Origin: Bacillus sp. AFS006103
GTDB taxonomy: Bacteria; Bacillota; Bacilli; Bacillales; Cytobacillaceae
Assembly: GCA_002559145.1 (NCBI GenBank)
Contig: NTXX01000011.1
Coordinates: forward strand, 523,707-587,706
DNA: 64,000 bases
Direction: 5' to 3'
Shown here in pieces: positions 35,036 through 44,451 of this stretch. The notes below the pieces were generated by a model that worked only from the letters and a program-made list of their open reading frames with translations, had not been told where the DNA came from and did no database searches. A program made the position numbers and the translations under genes. How positions within the stretch are numbered: position 1 is the first letter of the stretch; each line of letters starts with the position of its first letter.

Positions 35036-36246
35036 TGAAAAAATTGGTAAAGGTTATTTTGGTAATAGGATTATCAGTTCCAATCCTAACTGCATGCTGG
35101 AATCAGAAGGAGCTCACAGATTTGGCGTTTGTGATGGCACTTGGTATTGATAGGGGAGAGGATGATTTGTACCATGTCTCCTTTCAACTTGTAAATCCTG
35201 GAAATGTATCTGCAGGGCAAAGTGGAGGAGGTCAGGGGCTGCCGATTGCTGTATATAAAAGCACAGGCAGAACAATGACTGAGGCAGCTAGAAATGCTAC
35301 AAAAGAAGTCTCTCGCCGTTTATATTATGCACACACCAACGTGGTTGTAGTAAGTGAAGAAGTGGCAAGAGACAGAACACAACTTTTAAATCTATTGGAT
35401 GCCTTTGCAAGGGACCCGGAATTTAGAACCACCACAGAGATTCTCATTGCTAGAGATTCTTCTGCAGAAGAAATAGTTACGACTTTGACGATTCTTGACA
35501 AGCTTCCCGTTACCAAAATTACCAAAGAAATTAAAACTACTGAAGCAATGAAGGGAGAAAATTTTAGTATAAGTATTGATGATTTGATTGATGGAATTGT
35601 CGGAAGCGGAAAAGAGCCGATTCTAAATGGCTACCGACTAATTGGAAAACAAGAAGAAGCCAGGAAAGCATCTAATTTAACTAGAACAACCACCGAAGCT
35701 TTTCTTGGAGCAGATGGCTTAGCAGTCATAAAAGATGGTGCATTAATCGATTGGATTGAAAGTAAAAAGGCTCGTGGCGTACTATGGGTCTTAGATAAAG
35801 TGAAAAGTACCGATATTACGCTTAAATGGAAGGGAAAGAAAAATGCTCTTAGTATAGTGCCAATTCGGTCAAAAACTAAGGTTTCAACCATTTTCAATCA
35901 GGGGAAACCCGTCATAAATATTAAAGTTGAAAATGAGGGCTGGATAAGTGAGGCAAATACAGCGATTAACTTAATGGATCCCAAAACCATTGAAAAAATT
36001 GAAAAGTTAACAGAGAAAGCCGTAAAAAAGGAAGTACAGACATCAATTAAGGAAGCGAAAAGGCTAAAGTGTGATATTTTTGGGTTTGGTGATGTGGTTC
36101 ATAAAGCTAATCCTGTCATTTGGAAAAATCTGGAGAAAGATTGGAATAATTATTTTGCAGACCTTGAGGTGAATGTGAAGGTAGAATCTTATGTCCGCCG
36201 TGAAGGAGTTCGAACGAATCCGTTTTGGTCTGATATTAATAAATAA
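35035..36246 (+). CDS. Spore germinant receptor C subunit, Ger(x)C lipoprotein
   Basis: A 403-residue lipoprotein: signal peptide with lipobox LTACWNQKE (Cys at about 21), which is the typical Ger(x)C start, followed by FVMALGIDRGEDD and RRLYYAHTNVVVVSEEVARD. It should be anchored on the outer face of the inner spore membrane with the A and B subunits. The ATG overlaps the gerA stop (TAATG). Gene order A-C-B matches gerK. Confidence 0.93.
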   Translation: MKKLVKVILVIGLSVPILTACWNQKELTDLAFVMALGIDRGEDDLYHVSFQLVNPGNVSAGQSGGGQGLPIAVYKSTGRTMTEAARNATKEVSRRLYYAHTNVVVVSEEVARDRTQLLNLLDAFARDPEFRTTTEILIARDSSAEEIVTTLTILDKLPVTKITKEIKTTEAMKGENFSISIDDLIDGIVGSGKEPILNGYRLIGKQEEARKASNLTRTTTEAFLGADGLAVIKDGALIDWIESKKARGVLWVLDKVKSTDITLKWKGKKNALSIVPIRSKTKVSTIFNQGKPVINIKVENEGWISEANTAINLMDPKTIEKIEKLTEKAVKKEVQTSIKEAKRLKCDIFGFGDVVHKANPVIWKNLEKDWNNYFADLEVNVKVESYVRREGVRTNPFWSDINK

Positions 36247-36277
36247 CCCTTTTAAAAAGGGGGGAGATTGAACGTGC

Positions 36278-37384
36278 ATGGAAAAGGCAAAAGTTGATGC
36301 ATTCCAAATGTTTGTCCTGATTGTTCTGTTTGAGATGGGTAGTGCCATTCTTCTAGGGCTCGGTTCACAAGTGAAACAGGACGCTTGGATCGCCATATTG
36401 TTTGGATTAGGTGGTGGAGTTATTGTCTTTTTCATTTATTATCGATTGTATATGTACTATCCGGATTTGCCATTAACAAGTTATCTTCAAAAAATAGTAG
36501 GTAAATGGCTGGGACGATTTATTGGGTTTTTATATATTGTTTATTTTATCTATATTGCATCAAGGGTTTTGCGTGATTTTGGAGAGTTGTTAGCGACGAC
36601 AATTTATAATAATACTCCCTTATTTATTATTAATACCCTTATGATCGTTACAATTATCTATGCCATGCAAAAGGGGTTTGAAGTCTTAGCCCGAGTAGGC
36701 GAAATATTTTTTGGAATTGTCTATTTGACAGCGATATTAGGAATGCTGTTAATTATTTTTTCTGGTTTAATTCATTTAGGGAACTTAAAACCAATCTTAG
36801 AAAATGGGTTTAAACCGATAATAAGAACATTTCTAGGAGAAACCCTCAACTTTCCCTTTGGAGAAATGATTGTCTTTACGATGTTGCTCCCGTTTTTAAA
36901 TGATAAAAAAAAGGTGAAAATTGTCTGTATGGGAGGGATGATATTAGCTGGGATAAATATTACTATTACAACGATCGTTAATATATCTGTTCTAGGGGTA
37001 GAAATCTTTCATCGTGCTACCTTTCCCTTATTAACCACAATCGGAAGAATTCAAATTGCCGATTTTATCGAACGTTTAGATGTATTATTTATGCTTTATT
37101 TAATCATTGGCGGTTTCTTTAAAATTGCGATTTTTTTCTACGCTGCAGTGGCTGGAACTGCTGATATCTTTCAAATTAAAAACCAACGTAAGCTTGGGCT
37201 TCCAATTGGTATTATCGTGTTATTTGGTTCAATAACCATTGCACCTAATATAGCAGAATTTTTCCAGGAGGGGTTAGTGATTGTGCCAGTTTATTTGTCT
37301 TGGCCCTTTCAAATTATCATCCCTTTCATCTTACTAATCATTGCGGTTTTGCGTAATCGGAAGAAAAAAACAAGCTCAGCATAA
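36278..37384 (+). CDS. Spore germinant receptor B subunit (GerB family), first copy
   Basis: A 368-residue integral membrane protein with ten membrane segments of the APC-like GerAB family; this subunit is thought to bind the germinant. Conserved pieces include FEMGSAILLGLG near the start, KQDAWIAILFGLGGG, YYPDLPLTSYLQKIVGKWLGRFIG and FPFGEMIVFTMLLPFL. Its GGGGGGAG site lies 11 nt before the ATG, inside a small CCCTTT/AAAGGG hairpin. A near-identical second copy follows at 37452. Confidence 0.93.
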   Translation: MEKAKVDAFQMFVLIVLFEMGSAILLGLGSQVKQDAWIAILFGLGGGVIVFFIYYRLYMYYPDLPLTSYLQKIVGKWLGRFIGFLYIVYFIYIASRVLRDFGELLATTIYNNTPLFIINTLMIVTIIYAMQKGFEVLARVGEIFFGIVYLTAILGMLLIIFSGLIHLGNLKPILENGFKPIIRTFLGETLNFPFGEMIVFTMLLPFLNDKKKVKIVCMGGMILAGINITITTIVNISVLGVEIFHRATFPLLTTIGRIQIADFIERLDVLFMLYLIIGGFFKIAIFFYAAVAGTADIFQIKNQRKLGLPIGIIVLFGSITIAPNIAEFFQEGLVIVPVYLSWPFQIIIPFILLIIAVLRNRKKKTSSA

Positions 37385-37451
37385 GGAGAAAGGGATTTGA
37401 GAATATCGGAGAGCTTAGAAATAACCCTTTTTAAGGGGGGAACATGCGAAT

Positions 37452-38558
37452 ATGGAAAAAGTGAAAATAAGCACAACTCAATTGTTTGTGCTAATCGTTT
37501 TATTTGAAATGGGCAGCGCCATATTGGTTGGAATTGCGTCAGGTGCCAAACAGGATGCTTGGATAGCTATATTGCTGGGTTTAGCTGGCGGAATAGTGGT
37601 CTTTTTTATTTATTACCGATTATATATGTACTATCCTGACCTACCTTTATCTAGTTATGTTCAAGAAATAACAGGGAAATGGATTGGACGGTTTATTGGG
37701 GTATTATATATTGTCTATTTTTTATATTGCGCATCTAGGGTATTACGTGATTTTGGAGAGTTATTATCATCAACCATTTATAATAGTACTCCCTTATTAG
37801 TGATCAATGCTTTAATGATCATTACGATTATATATGCCATTCATAAAGGGTTTGAAGTATTAGCACGGGTTGGAGAAATTTTCTTTGGGATTGTCTATAT
37901 GACTGCGTTATTAGGGATGCTGTTAATCGTCTTTTCTGGTTTGATACATTTAGGAAATTTATTGCCGATTTTAGAAAATGGGTTGAAACCTGTTATCAAA
38001 ACATTTCTAACACAAACCATTACCTTTCCGTTTGGAGAAATGGTTGTTTTTACGATGCTGCTCCCATTCTTAAATGATAAAAAGAAAGTAAAAATAGTCT
38101 GTTTAGGAGGAATGATCTTAAGCGGAATAAACATTACCATCACAGTAGGAATAAATATTTCTGTTTTAGGGGTAGCGCTCTTTCAACGGTCAACCTTTCC
38201 ACTACTAATGACAGTAGGGAGAATTCAAATTGCCGATTTTATTGAAAGATTAGATGTATTATTTATGCTTTATTTAATCATTGGTGGATTTTTTAAGATT
38301 TCTATTTTCTTTTATGCTGCAGTAGCTGCTTCAGCGGATATCTTTCGAATCCCGAATCAGCGGAAAATTGGTTTTCCGTTAGGTATGATTGTCTTATTTG
38401 CGTCAGTAACCATTGCATCCAATTTTGCGGAACATATAAAGGAAGGGTTAGTGGTTGTCCCGGTTTATTTACATTGGCCCTTTCAAATTATCATTCCTTT
38501 CATGTTACTCATAATCGCCTTCTTTCGGAATAGAAAGAAAAAGAAAAGCCCTGCATGA
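37452..38558 (+). CDS. Spore germinant receptor B subunit (GerB family), tandem second copy
   Basis: Also 368 residues, alignable without gaps to the preceding gene and roughly three quarters identical by eye. Differences cluster in segments 1-2 (LGLGSQVKQD becomes VGIASGAKQD) and in the loop after PILENG, positions that could change germinant specificity. The leader with its CCCTT/AAGGG hairpin and the 11-nt spacing to the ATG are duplicated too. The pair may let one A-C module respond to two germinants. Confidence 0.92.
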   Translation: MEKVKISTTQLFVLIVLFEMGSAILVGIASGAKQDAWIAILLGLAGGIVVFFIYYRLYMYYPDLPLSSYVQEITGKWIGRFIGVLYIVYFLYCASRVLRDFGELLSSTIYNSTPLLVINALMIITIIYAIHKGFEVLARVGEIFFGIVYMTALLGMLLIVFSGLIHLGNLLPILENGLKPVIKTFLTQTITFPFGEMVVFTMLLPFLNDKKKVKIVCLGGMILSGINITITVGINISVLGVALFQRSTFPLLMTVGRIQIADFIERLDVLFMLYLIIGGFFKISIFFYAAVAASADIFRIPNQRKIGFPLGMIVLFASVTIASNFAEHIKEGLVVVPVYLHWPFQIIIPFMLLIIAFFRNRKKKKSPA

Positions 38559-38580
38559 AATCGCGGGCTTAAAATCTTTT
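38547..38580. terminator. Bidirectional terminator after the ger operon and kinase gene
   Basis: AAGCCC-t-GC pairs with GCGGGCTT (ends 38570) with one bulged base; AAAATCTTTTT follows on the plus strand and a T/C-rich run on the minus strand. Confidence 0.65.
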
Positions 38581-40250
38581 TATGCTTTTTCCTTGGAAGG
38601 TCTATGCTGGTACTTGACAGTAGTTTGCTTAACAGGCAGGGTAATTTGAACAGAGGTCCCTTGATTTTTCTGACTGTCGAAATGAATCATCCCTTGATGG
38701 GATTGAACAATCTTGAAACTAACCGTTAAGCCTAACCCCGTCCCTTTTTCTTTGGAAGAGTAGAAGGGTTCGCCAATTTTCTCTAATCTTTCTTTTGAAA
38801 TTCCGCAACCATTGTCCTTAATGGTTATTAGCACACGGCTTTTTTCGATTTGCTCTAGTACAATTTCAACCTTGCCACCATTTTGGCTGGCTTCAATCGA
38901 ATTTTTGATCACATTGATAAATAATTGCTTGAGTTGATTTGGATCACATTCAATCCATAGCTCGTTCTCAGTAAAATGGACTTCAATTTGAACATTATAT
39001 AGACTGGCTTCGGTGTTTAATAATGAGATAACGTCTTGTAGTAGCTTCTGAAGATAGGCCTTGGTGTATTTTAAGAGCTGTGGTTTTGCCAATAACAAAA
39101 GCTCGCCAACAATATCGTTGATTCGATTTAATTCGTCGAGCATAATTTGATAATAAAATTGATACTTTACATCTTCCATTTGTAATAGTTGGACAAATCC
39201 TTTAAGCGACGTTAGCGGATTCCGGATTTCATGAGCTACACTTGCAGATAATTCGCCAACAATTGAGAGTTTTTCTGTCCGGCGAAGCCGTTCTTCCGTT
39301 TCCCTTAATTTAGTCACATCACTGCCATAACCAATTATCCCAGTGATATTTCCATTAATAATAATCGGAAGTGATGTACATTGTAAGATGATTCGATTCC
39401 CATTTACATGGGGGATGTTCAGTTCATACATTACCGGTTTAATTTCTTCGACAACAGTAGAAATGAATTTTGGAAGATAGGGTTTATACCTTTTTGGTAA
39501 TAATTGTTTTACATTTTTTCCAATCGCTTCTTCTCTGTTGAACCCTGTAATAACATCGAATTGTGGGTTTAAATTAGTAATAGTTCCTTCCAAATCCAAC
39601 ATGTAAACAATATCTGGACTGTATTCAAATAATGATTTATATTGTTGCTGGCTTTCAGCTAATTTTAATGCCATTTCCTTTCTTTCTGTTATATCACGTC
39701 CAATGATGACCAAACCTTGTCGACTGCCATCTTCATAAAATAGTGGTACCTTGATCGTGTCAAATATTTTTACAGATCCGTCTGGAACAGGAAGGACCTC
39801 TTCAACTCGAGTGATTTTTCGATTATTCCACGTTTCTTCATCTGAAATTTCGCAAAATCGGAGCGCATCACGGTAAAAATCGGTATACTCAGCTAATTCG
39901 GAGTCCTTTTTCCCGCGATAGTCGACCTTCTCGAGCTGAAACAATTGTAACCCAAATTCATTAGCTTCAATCCATCGACCTTCGCCGTCTTTAAAGTTAA
40001 CAAAATCAACCATTGAATTAATTAAAGTGGATAAACGATTCTGTTCTTCCTGGGAAACATCTAATTCCTCTTTTTTACTAATAAAGAAATAAATGAACCC
40101 ACCTGTCACTAGTATATAAAAAATCTCCTTCGACCTTTCCGTCAATTCAACAAAAGCAGAAGGCACATATTGTTCGATTAGATAATTTGACCCATAAATC
40201 CATATAATACTTGTAATAAAGTAGAGGATGATTATCTTTATTTTCTCCAT
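38580..40250 (-). CDS. PAS-domain sensor histidine kinase (KinE-like sporulation kinase type)
   Basis: A 556-residue kinase: two membrane segments (about 5-23 and 42-58) with a very short external loop, PAS 1 (about 72-195, ends VIIGRDITERKE), PAS 2 (about 205-325, SLFEYSPDIVYMLD...), HisKA with phosphorylatable His near 340 in SASVAHEIRNPLTSLKG, and HATPase_c with NVIKNSIEAS, DNGCGIS and KGTGLGL. There is no response regulator next to it, as for orphan Kin kinases feeding Spo0F. GGAG lies 7 nt before the ATG. Confidence 0.88.
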   Translation of the reverse strand: MEKIKIIILYFITSIIWIYGSNYLIEQYVPSAFVELTERSKEIFYILVTGGFIYFFISKKEELDVSQEEQNRLSTLINSMVDFVNFKDGEGRWIEANEFGLQLFQLEKVDYRGKKDSELAEYTDFYRDALRFCEISDEETWNNRKITRVEEVLPVPDGSVKIFDTIKVPLFYEDGSRQGLVIIGRDITERKEMALKLAESQQQYKSLFEYSPDIVYMLDLEGTITNLNPQFDVITGFNREEAIGKNVKQLLPKRYKPYLPKFISTVVEEIKPVMYELNIPHVNGNRIILQCTSLPIIINGNITGIIGYGSDVTKLRETEERLRRTEKLSIVGELSASVAHEIRNPLTSLKGFVQLLQMEDVKYQFYYQIMLDELNRINDIVGELLLLAKPQLLKYTKAYLQKLLQDVISLLNTEASLYNVQIEVHFTENELWIECDPNQLKQLFINVIKNSIEASQNGGKVEIVLEQIEKSRVLITIKDNGCGISKERLEKIGEPFYSSKEKGTGLGLTVSFKIVQSHQGMIHFDSQKNQGTSVQITLPVKQTTVKYQHRPSKEKA

Positions 40251-40359
40251 GGAAATCTCCAGTTCTTTTCAATAAATAACGTACATTATCTATAGTACTA
40301 GAAAATCCATCTTTTTGGAACACTACAACAGTGTAAATAGTAGATTCTAGCACTTGGGT

Positions 40360-40863
40360 TTAATAAATTCTTTTTCCAAGTATAATCAAATCCCGTTCGA
40401 TTCCATCCAGTTCGGCCACATTCGGGAGTTGTGCCCATTTTTCAAATCCAAAACTTGAAAAAAGTTTAATGCTAGGTTTATTATGCCCAAAAATAAAACC
40501 GAGTAAGGTTTTAATCTGCAGACCTGGACAGGCATCCATTGCTTTTTGGATTAAATATTTACCAAGTTTCTTGCCTCGAAAGTCGGGATGAATATAGATA
40601 CTAATTTCAGCCGTAGCCTGATAGGCAGGTCTGCCATAAAAAGATTGGAAACTTACCCATGCGCAAATTTCTCCTTGATTTTCGACCACCCATAATGGAC
40701 GAACAGTTGGTGAATGTTCGTTAAACCATTGAATTCGATTGTCGATAGGTATAGGCTCAAGATCAGCAGTAACCATCCGACTTGCGATGGTTGTATTATA
40801 TATAGCGACAATTTCAGGTAAATCACTCATCTCAGCATCTCTAATAGTAAAGTCATCAAACAT
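40360..40863 (-). CDS. GNAT N-acetyltransferase (phosphinothricin acetyltransferase-like)
   Basis: A 167-residue GNAT enzyme resembling the YwnH/PAT group: IRDAEMSDLPEIVAIYNTTIASRMVTADLEP at the start, WVVENQGEICAWVSFQSFYGRPAYQATAEISIYIHPDFRGKKLGKYLI containing the acetyl-CoA loop R-G-K-K-L-G-K, and the late GFEKWAQLPNVAELDG segment. The amine substrate is unknown. The ATG at 40863 follows GGAGTGG by 8 nt; an ATG at 40881 is possible. Confidence 0.87.
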   Translation of the reverse strand: MFDDFTIRDAEMSDLPEIVAIYNTTIASRMVTADLEPIPIDNRIQWFNEHSPTVRPLWVVENQGEICAWVSFQSFYGRPAYQATAEISIYIHPDFRGKKLGKYLIQKAMDACPGLQIKTLLGFIFGHNKPSIKLFSSFGFEKWAQLPNVAELDGIERDLIILGKRIY

Positions 40864-41054
40864 GTCGTGTTCCACTCCCATATATTCTTATTAGATTTTA
40901 TGATAGCTTTTGGAACAAACATTATCAATATCGTATCGACAAAATTCAGTCAAAGAAGAAAAACCTTTCCTCGAATTTATGATACGAGAAAAGGCCTATT
41001 CTTCTATTGACAGCAACTTTCATTCCTATCAATATTCGTTTCCTTGCCAAAAGC

Positions 41055-41207
41055 TTACCAGCGGTGTGCTTTGGCATTACTCCTTAAGATGATCGTGTTC
41101 TGCGTCACTTGAGTTTGCCCATTCACTTGTGAATTTTGACGTTTTGGACGCGTCGTATGGTAGTGAAAGAGCTCTGAGTGCGGATCTAAATGGTCTTTAT
41201 AACTCAT
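41055..41207 (-). CDS. YpzG-like small protein
   Basis: A 50-residue protein beginning MSYKDHLDPHSELFHYHTT and containing RPKRQNSQVNGQTQVTQN, which resembles the small YpzG family of Bacillus. It is polar, His- and Gln-rich, with no cysteine. GAGGTG lies 7 nt before the ATG. The 238-nt gap upstream (41208-41446) shows only direct repeats AAAACGTT near 41325-41345 and no other gene. Confidence 0.68.
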   Translation of the reverse strand: MSYKDHLDPHSELFHYHTTRPKRQNSQVNGQTQVTQNTIILRSNAKAHRW

Positions 41208-41446
41208 CTAAAATCACCTCATCAAAGGATTTGAAACGACGATATTCTAATGAATATCACCATTATCTTTTGTAAAATGAATGGAAAATAGTCATCAAAC
41301 TTGAAATTAATGAGAAATCTCTTCAAAAACGTTACTAAAACGTTCACATGCATCGTCATGGAAATGGGTTAAAATGAATACATCAAATGATTGTGATTCA
41401 ATTCACAATTCAATTAACAGTATGTAAAAAAAGAGGCGAATGAAAA

Positions 41447-41806
41447 ATGGTTAGTTTATCACTTGGCGGACTGCTTCTTCGATTCCTAATGGGAGGTCTA
41501 GCTGTAGTAGCGTGTACTGTAGTTGCAAAGAAGTTAGGAGAGAAAGCTGGTGGAATATTTGCTGCATTTCCTGCTGTTTACCTGGCAGCATTATTGACCA
41601 TTGGTCTTGATTTTCACGGAGGCCAGCTTATTACCCATTCAATCATGTTATCTAAAGGCGCCATCTTTGGAATGGCCATCAATATTCTTGTTGCCATCCT
41701 TGCAGGCTACCTGCTTCCTAAGATCGGGTGGAAAAAAGGAATCCTGCATGCAATGGCTTGTTGGTTTACGGTATCAATTATTGTGGTATTCATAACATCT
41801 CATTAA
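41447..41806 (+). CDS. DUF3147-family membrane protein
   Basis: A 119-residue protein with four membrane segments and the family motif GGIFAAFPAVYLAALLTIGLDF (split here by membrane loops). Function unknown. GAGGCG lies upstream of the ATG. It is followed 18 nt later by a paralogue sharing the G-G-I-F-A-A-F-P-A-V core, and the two probably form a heteromeric pair. Confidence 0.75.
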   Translation: MVSLSLGGLLLRFLMGGLAVVACTVVAKKLGEKAGGIFAAFPAVYLAALLTIGLDFHGGQLITHSIMLSKGAIFGMAINILVAILAGYLLPKIGWKKGILHAMACWFTVSIIVVFITSH

Positions 41807-41824
41807 ATGAAAAAGGTGGACAAC

Positions 41825-42196
41825 ATGAATAAAAAAGACTTATTGATTCGGTTTTTACTAGGTGGGGCAGCAGTCTCCTTAAGTTATCTTATCACTATTA
41901 TATCCCCATGGAAGATTCTTGCCGGTATTTTTGCCGCTTTTCCAGCCGTTATGCTGACAGCTGTTATTATGGTGGGGATTGCCTCGGGTACTAAGAAAGC
42001 AACAAATATTGCTAGAGGCTCCGTATATGGAATGATTGGTGGAATCATTTGTGTAATCACTGTTTTAATCACATTGGAAACCAGTGAAAATTGGATTTTT
42101 AGTATCATTCTCGGTCTCCTCTTTTGGCTTGGAAGTTCACTTTCTATTTCCACTTTAAGAGAGCGGGCTGCAAGAAAAATAATGAGTCACGTGTAG
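41825..42196 (+). CDS. DUF3147-family membrane protein, second of pair
   Basis: A 123-residue paralogue of the preceding gene: RFLLGGAAVSLSYLI, then AGIFAAFPAVMLTAVIMVG and four membrane segments, with a basic end. ATG 41825 has AAGGTGG 6 nt upstream; ATG 41807, directly after the previous stop, has no site. Terminated by a hairpin 6 nt after the stop. Confidence 0.75.
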   Translation: MNKKDLLIRFLLGGAAVSLSYLITIISPWKILAGIFAAFPAVMLTAVIMVGIASGTKKATNIARGSVYGMIGGIICVITVLITLETSENWIFSIILGLLFWLGSSLSISTLRERAARKIMSHV

Positions 42197-42201
42197 TTAG
42201 C

Positions 42202-42240
42202 AAAAAATTCTTTGGCGCTTATAGCTAGAGAATTTTTTTA
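42202..42240 (+). terminator. Intrinsic terminator after the DUF3147 pair
   Basis: AAAAAATTCT (42202-42211) pairs perfectly with AGAATTTTTT (42229-42238). It isolates the membrane-protein pair from the following catabolic cluster. Confidence 0.7.
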
Positions 42241-42294
42241 ATAGGAAAATATTAACTTGTATTATCAGAAAGTTCGGAATAAAATAAATGTAAC

Positions 42295-42312
42295 ATACCA
42301 ACCGGTAGGTAT
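42295..42312 (+). promoter_or_regulatory. TetR-type operator upstream of the catabolic cluster
   Basis: ATACCAACCGGTAGGTAT is an 18-bp near-perfect palindrome (16 of 18 positions) lying 77 nt before the first acyl-CoA dehydrogenase start. The ACC-n-ACCGGT-n-GGT form is typical of TetR-family sites. No regulator gene is adjacent. Confidence 0.6.
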
Positions 42313-42388
42313 TTGATCGATCGGATTTGCATATTATATTTTTAACCCGCATGAAACTTGATTTTAATAATAGAATGGAGTGAATGGT

Positions 42389-43567
42389 ATGTATTTACGA
42401 TTGACAGATGAACAAAAAATGGTTCAAAAAACGATTAGAAGATTCGTAGAAAAAGAACTGATTCCCCTTGAAAATGAAGTCCTCCGCAATGAACGAGAAG
42501 GTAAACCAGGTCTTCCAGCCGGTAAGCTGAAAGAGCTGCAACTAAAAGCAAAAGAAGCCGGGTTTTGGGGCATTAACACGCCAGAGGAATATGGCGGGGC
42601 AGATCTTGGTCAAATGATGATGGCCATCGTACTAATGGAAGTTTCCAAAACCTTTGTCCCATTCCAGTTCGGCGGGAGCGCGGATAATATTCTTTACTAT
42701 GGTAATGAAGAACAAAAGAAAAAATACTTACTTCCGACGATTAATGGGGAGAAAAAGTCTTGTTTTGCGATGACAGAGCCAGGTGCCGGATCTGATACCA
42801 GAAATATTAAAATGACAGCCGTAAGAGACGGCAATGAATGGGTGCTAAATGGTGAAAAGACATTTATTACCGGTGGAAATGAAGCAGACTTTGTCATGGC
42901 CATCGCGATTACAGATAAAGATTTGCACCAATCGACACACGGCCGCGAAGGGGTAACCTGCTTTATAGTCGACCGTGATAGGGGCTGGCAATCAGAGTAT
43001 ATACATACCATGGGAGAATGGGGTCCAGCCGGCTTAGTATTTGATCAAGTTCGTGTCCCGGAGGAAAATATCCTTGGTGAATTACACAAGGGCTATAATC
43101 TTGGCCTCGAGTGGATTGGGTTTGCACGCTGGGTAGTTGGGGCAAGAGCAGTCGGTGCTGCTGAACGCCTGCTGCAAATGGCGATTGATTATGCAAAGGA
43201 ACGCGTTACTTTTGGCAAGCCGATTGCCGAAAGACAAGCAATCCAATGGCAAATTGCCGATTCGGCGGTAGAAATTGAAGCGGCTAAATGGATGGTATTG
43301 AACGCTGCCTTCACGCTTGATAATGGAGAAGATAATCGTCATCTCGCCTCAATGGCCAAATTGTATGGTGCAAATATGGGCAACAATGTCGTTGACCGTG
43401 TCCTGCAAATTCACGGCGGGATGGGCTATACAAGAGAATTACCGATTGAGCGCTGGTACCGGGAAGCAAGATTGTGGAGAATATACGACGGTACAGATGA
43501 AATCCAGCGGATGATAATCGCACGTAACCTGATTAAAGGTCATGTGAAGCTTGGACAATACGTTTAA
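42389..43567 (+). CDS. Acyl-CoA dehydrogenase
   Basis: A 392-residue flavoprotein: N-terminal helical domain (RLTDEQKMVQKTIRRFVEKEL), FAD loop CFAMTEPGAGSDTRNIKMTA, EWVLNGEKTFITGG, and C-terminal YTRELPIERWYREARLWRIYDGTDEIQRMII. The YDGTDEIQ box carries the FAD-contact and near catalytic segment. It introduces a double bond at C2-C3 of an acyl-CoA. ATG 42389 follows GGAG by 8 nt. First gene of the cluster; the next starts after about 100 nt. Confidence 0.92.
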   Translation: MYLRLTDEQKMVQKTIRRFVEKELIPLENEVLRNEREGKPGLPAGKLKELQLKAKEAGFWGINTPEEYGGADLGQMMMAIVLMEVSKTFVPFQFGGSADNILYYGNEEQKKKYLLPTINGEKKSCFAMTEPGAGSDTRNIKMTAVRDGNEWVLNGEKTFITGGNEADFVMAIAITDKDLHQSTHGREGVTCFIVDRDRGWQSEYIHTMGEWGPAGLVFDQVRVPEENILGELHKGYNLGLEWIGFARWVVGARAVGAAERLLQMAIDYAKERVTFGKPIAERQAIQWQIADSAVEIEAAKWMVLNAAFTLDNGEDNRHLASMAKLYGANMGNNVVDRVLQIHGGMGYTRELPIERWYREARLWRIYDGTDEIQRMIIARNLIKGHVKLGQYV

Positions 43568-43671
43568 TTAAGAAGAATAATGATGGATCAAACCTATTGA
43601 TAACAAAAATCATACAAAACCATTAAATGTAAGCGCAATCTACTAATTTATTTAACTCAGGAGGAATAGAA

Positions 43672-44436
43672 ATGGCAGGAAGATTTACAGGAAAGGTTGC
43701 TTTTGTTACAGGGGGAAGCCGGGGGATTGGAAAAGGGATTGTCGAGCTTTTTGCACAAGAAGGAGCAAAGGTAGCTTTGATTGATTTGAATGAAGAGGCG
43801 TTAAGTCAAACAACCAATGAATTACGAGAAAAAGGATATCAGGTCTATTCAAAAGTTGCAAATGTCGTTGACGCCGAGCAGGTTGAAGATGCCGTTAAAG
43901 AAGTTTATGAGGCATACGGGTCGGTCGATATCCTTGTTAATAATGCGGGTGTTATCCGTGATAATATGCTCTTTAAGATGTCGGATTCAGATTGGCAAAC
44001 CGTTATGGATGTGCACTTGAAAGGATCCTTCAATGCGGCCCGCGCTGCTCAAAAATATATGGTGGAAAATAAATATGGCCGAATTATCAATATATCATCG
44101 ACTTCTGCGCTCGGAAATCGCGGGCAGGCAAACTATTCGGCCGCAAAGGCAGGCTTGCAGGGTTTTACCAAAACGCTCGCCATAGAGTTAGGGCGATACG
44201 GAATTACTGCAAACTCGGTGGCACCAGGGTTTATTGAAACAGAAATGACGATGGAGACCGCTGCGAGAATCGGTATCCCCTTTGAACAATTAATTCAAGC
44301 AAGTGTGTCCCAAATTCCAGTCGGCAGAACTGGAAAACCGGCAGACATTGCTAACGCTGTAGCTTTCTTTGCTGATGAAAAGTCATCGTTTGTGAGTGGT
44401 CAAGTTCTTTATGTTGCGGGTGGACCAAAATCTTAA
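43672..44436 (+). CDS. Short-chain dehydrogenase/reductase (FabG-like)
   Basis: A 254-residue classical SDR. The NAD(P) motif is TGGSRGIGKG, with a D in LIDLN after beta-2 suggesting NAD(H), the NNAGVI box, catalytic Ser in NISSTSA and Tyr-x-x-x-Lys in YSAAKAG. In this setting it could oxidise a 3-hydroxyacyl-CoA. AGGAGG lies 6 nt before the ATG. Confidence 0.88.
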   Translation: MAGRFTGKVAFVTGGSRGIGKGIVELFAQEGAKVALIDLNEEALSQTTNELREKGYQVYSKVANVVDAEQVEDAVKEVYEAYGSVDILVNNAGVIRDNMLFKMSDSDWQTVMDVHLKGSFNAARAAQKYMVENKYGRIINISSTSALGNRGQANYSAAKAGLQGFTKTLAIELGRYGITANSVAPGFIETEMTMETAARIGIPFEQLIQASVSQIPVGRTGKPADIANAVAFFADEKSSFVSGQVLYVAGGPKS

Positions 44437-44451
44437 AGAGGTGATGAAGAA

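Noticed and set aside
40910..41092. A 60-codon plus-strand frame
   Set aside because: It runs antisense to the YpzG-like gene end and has no site.
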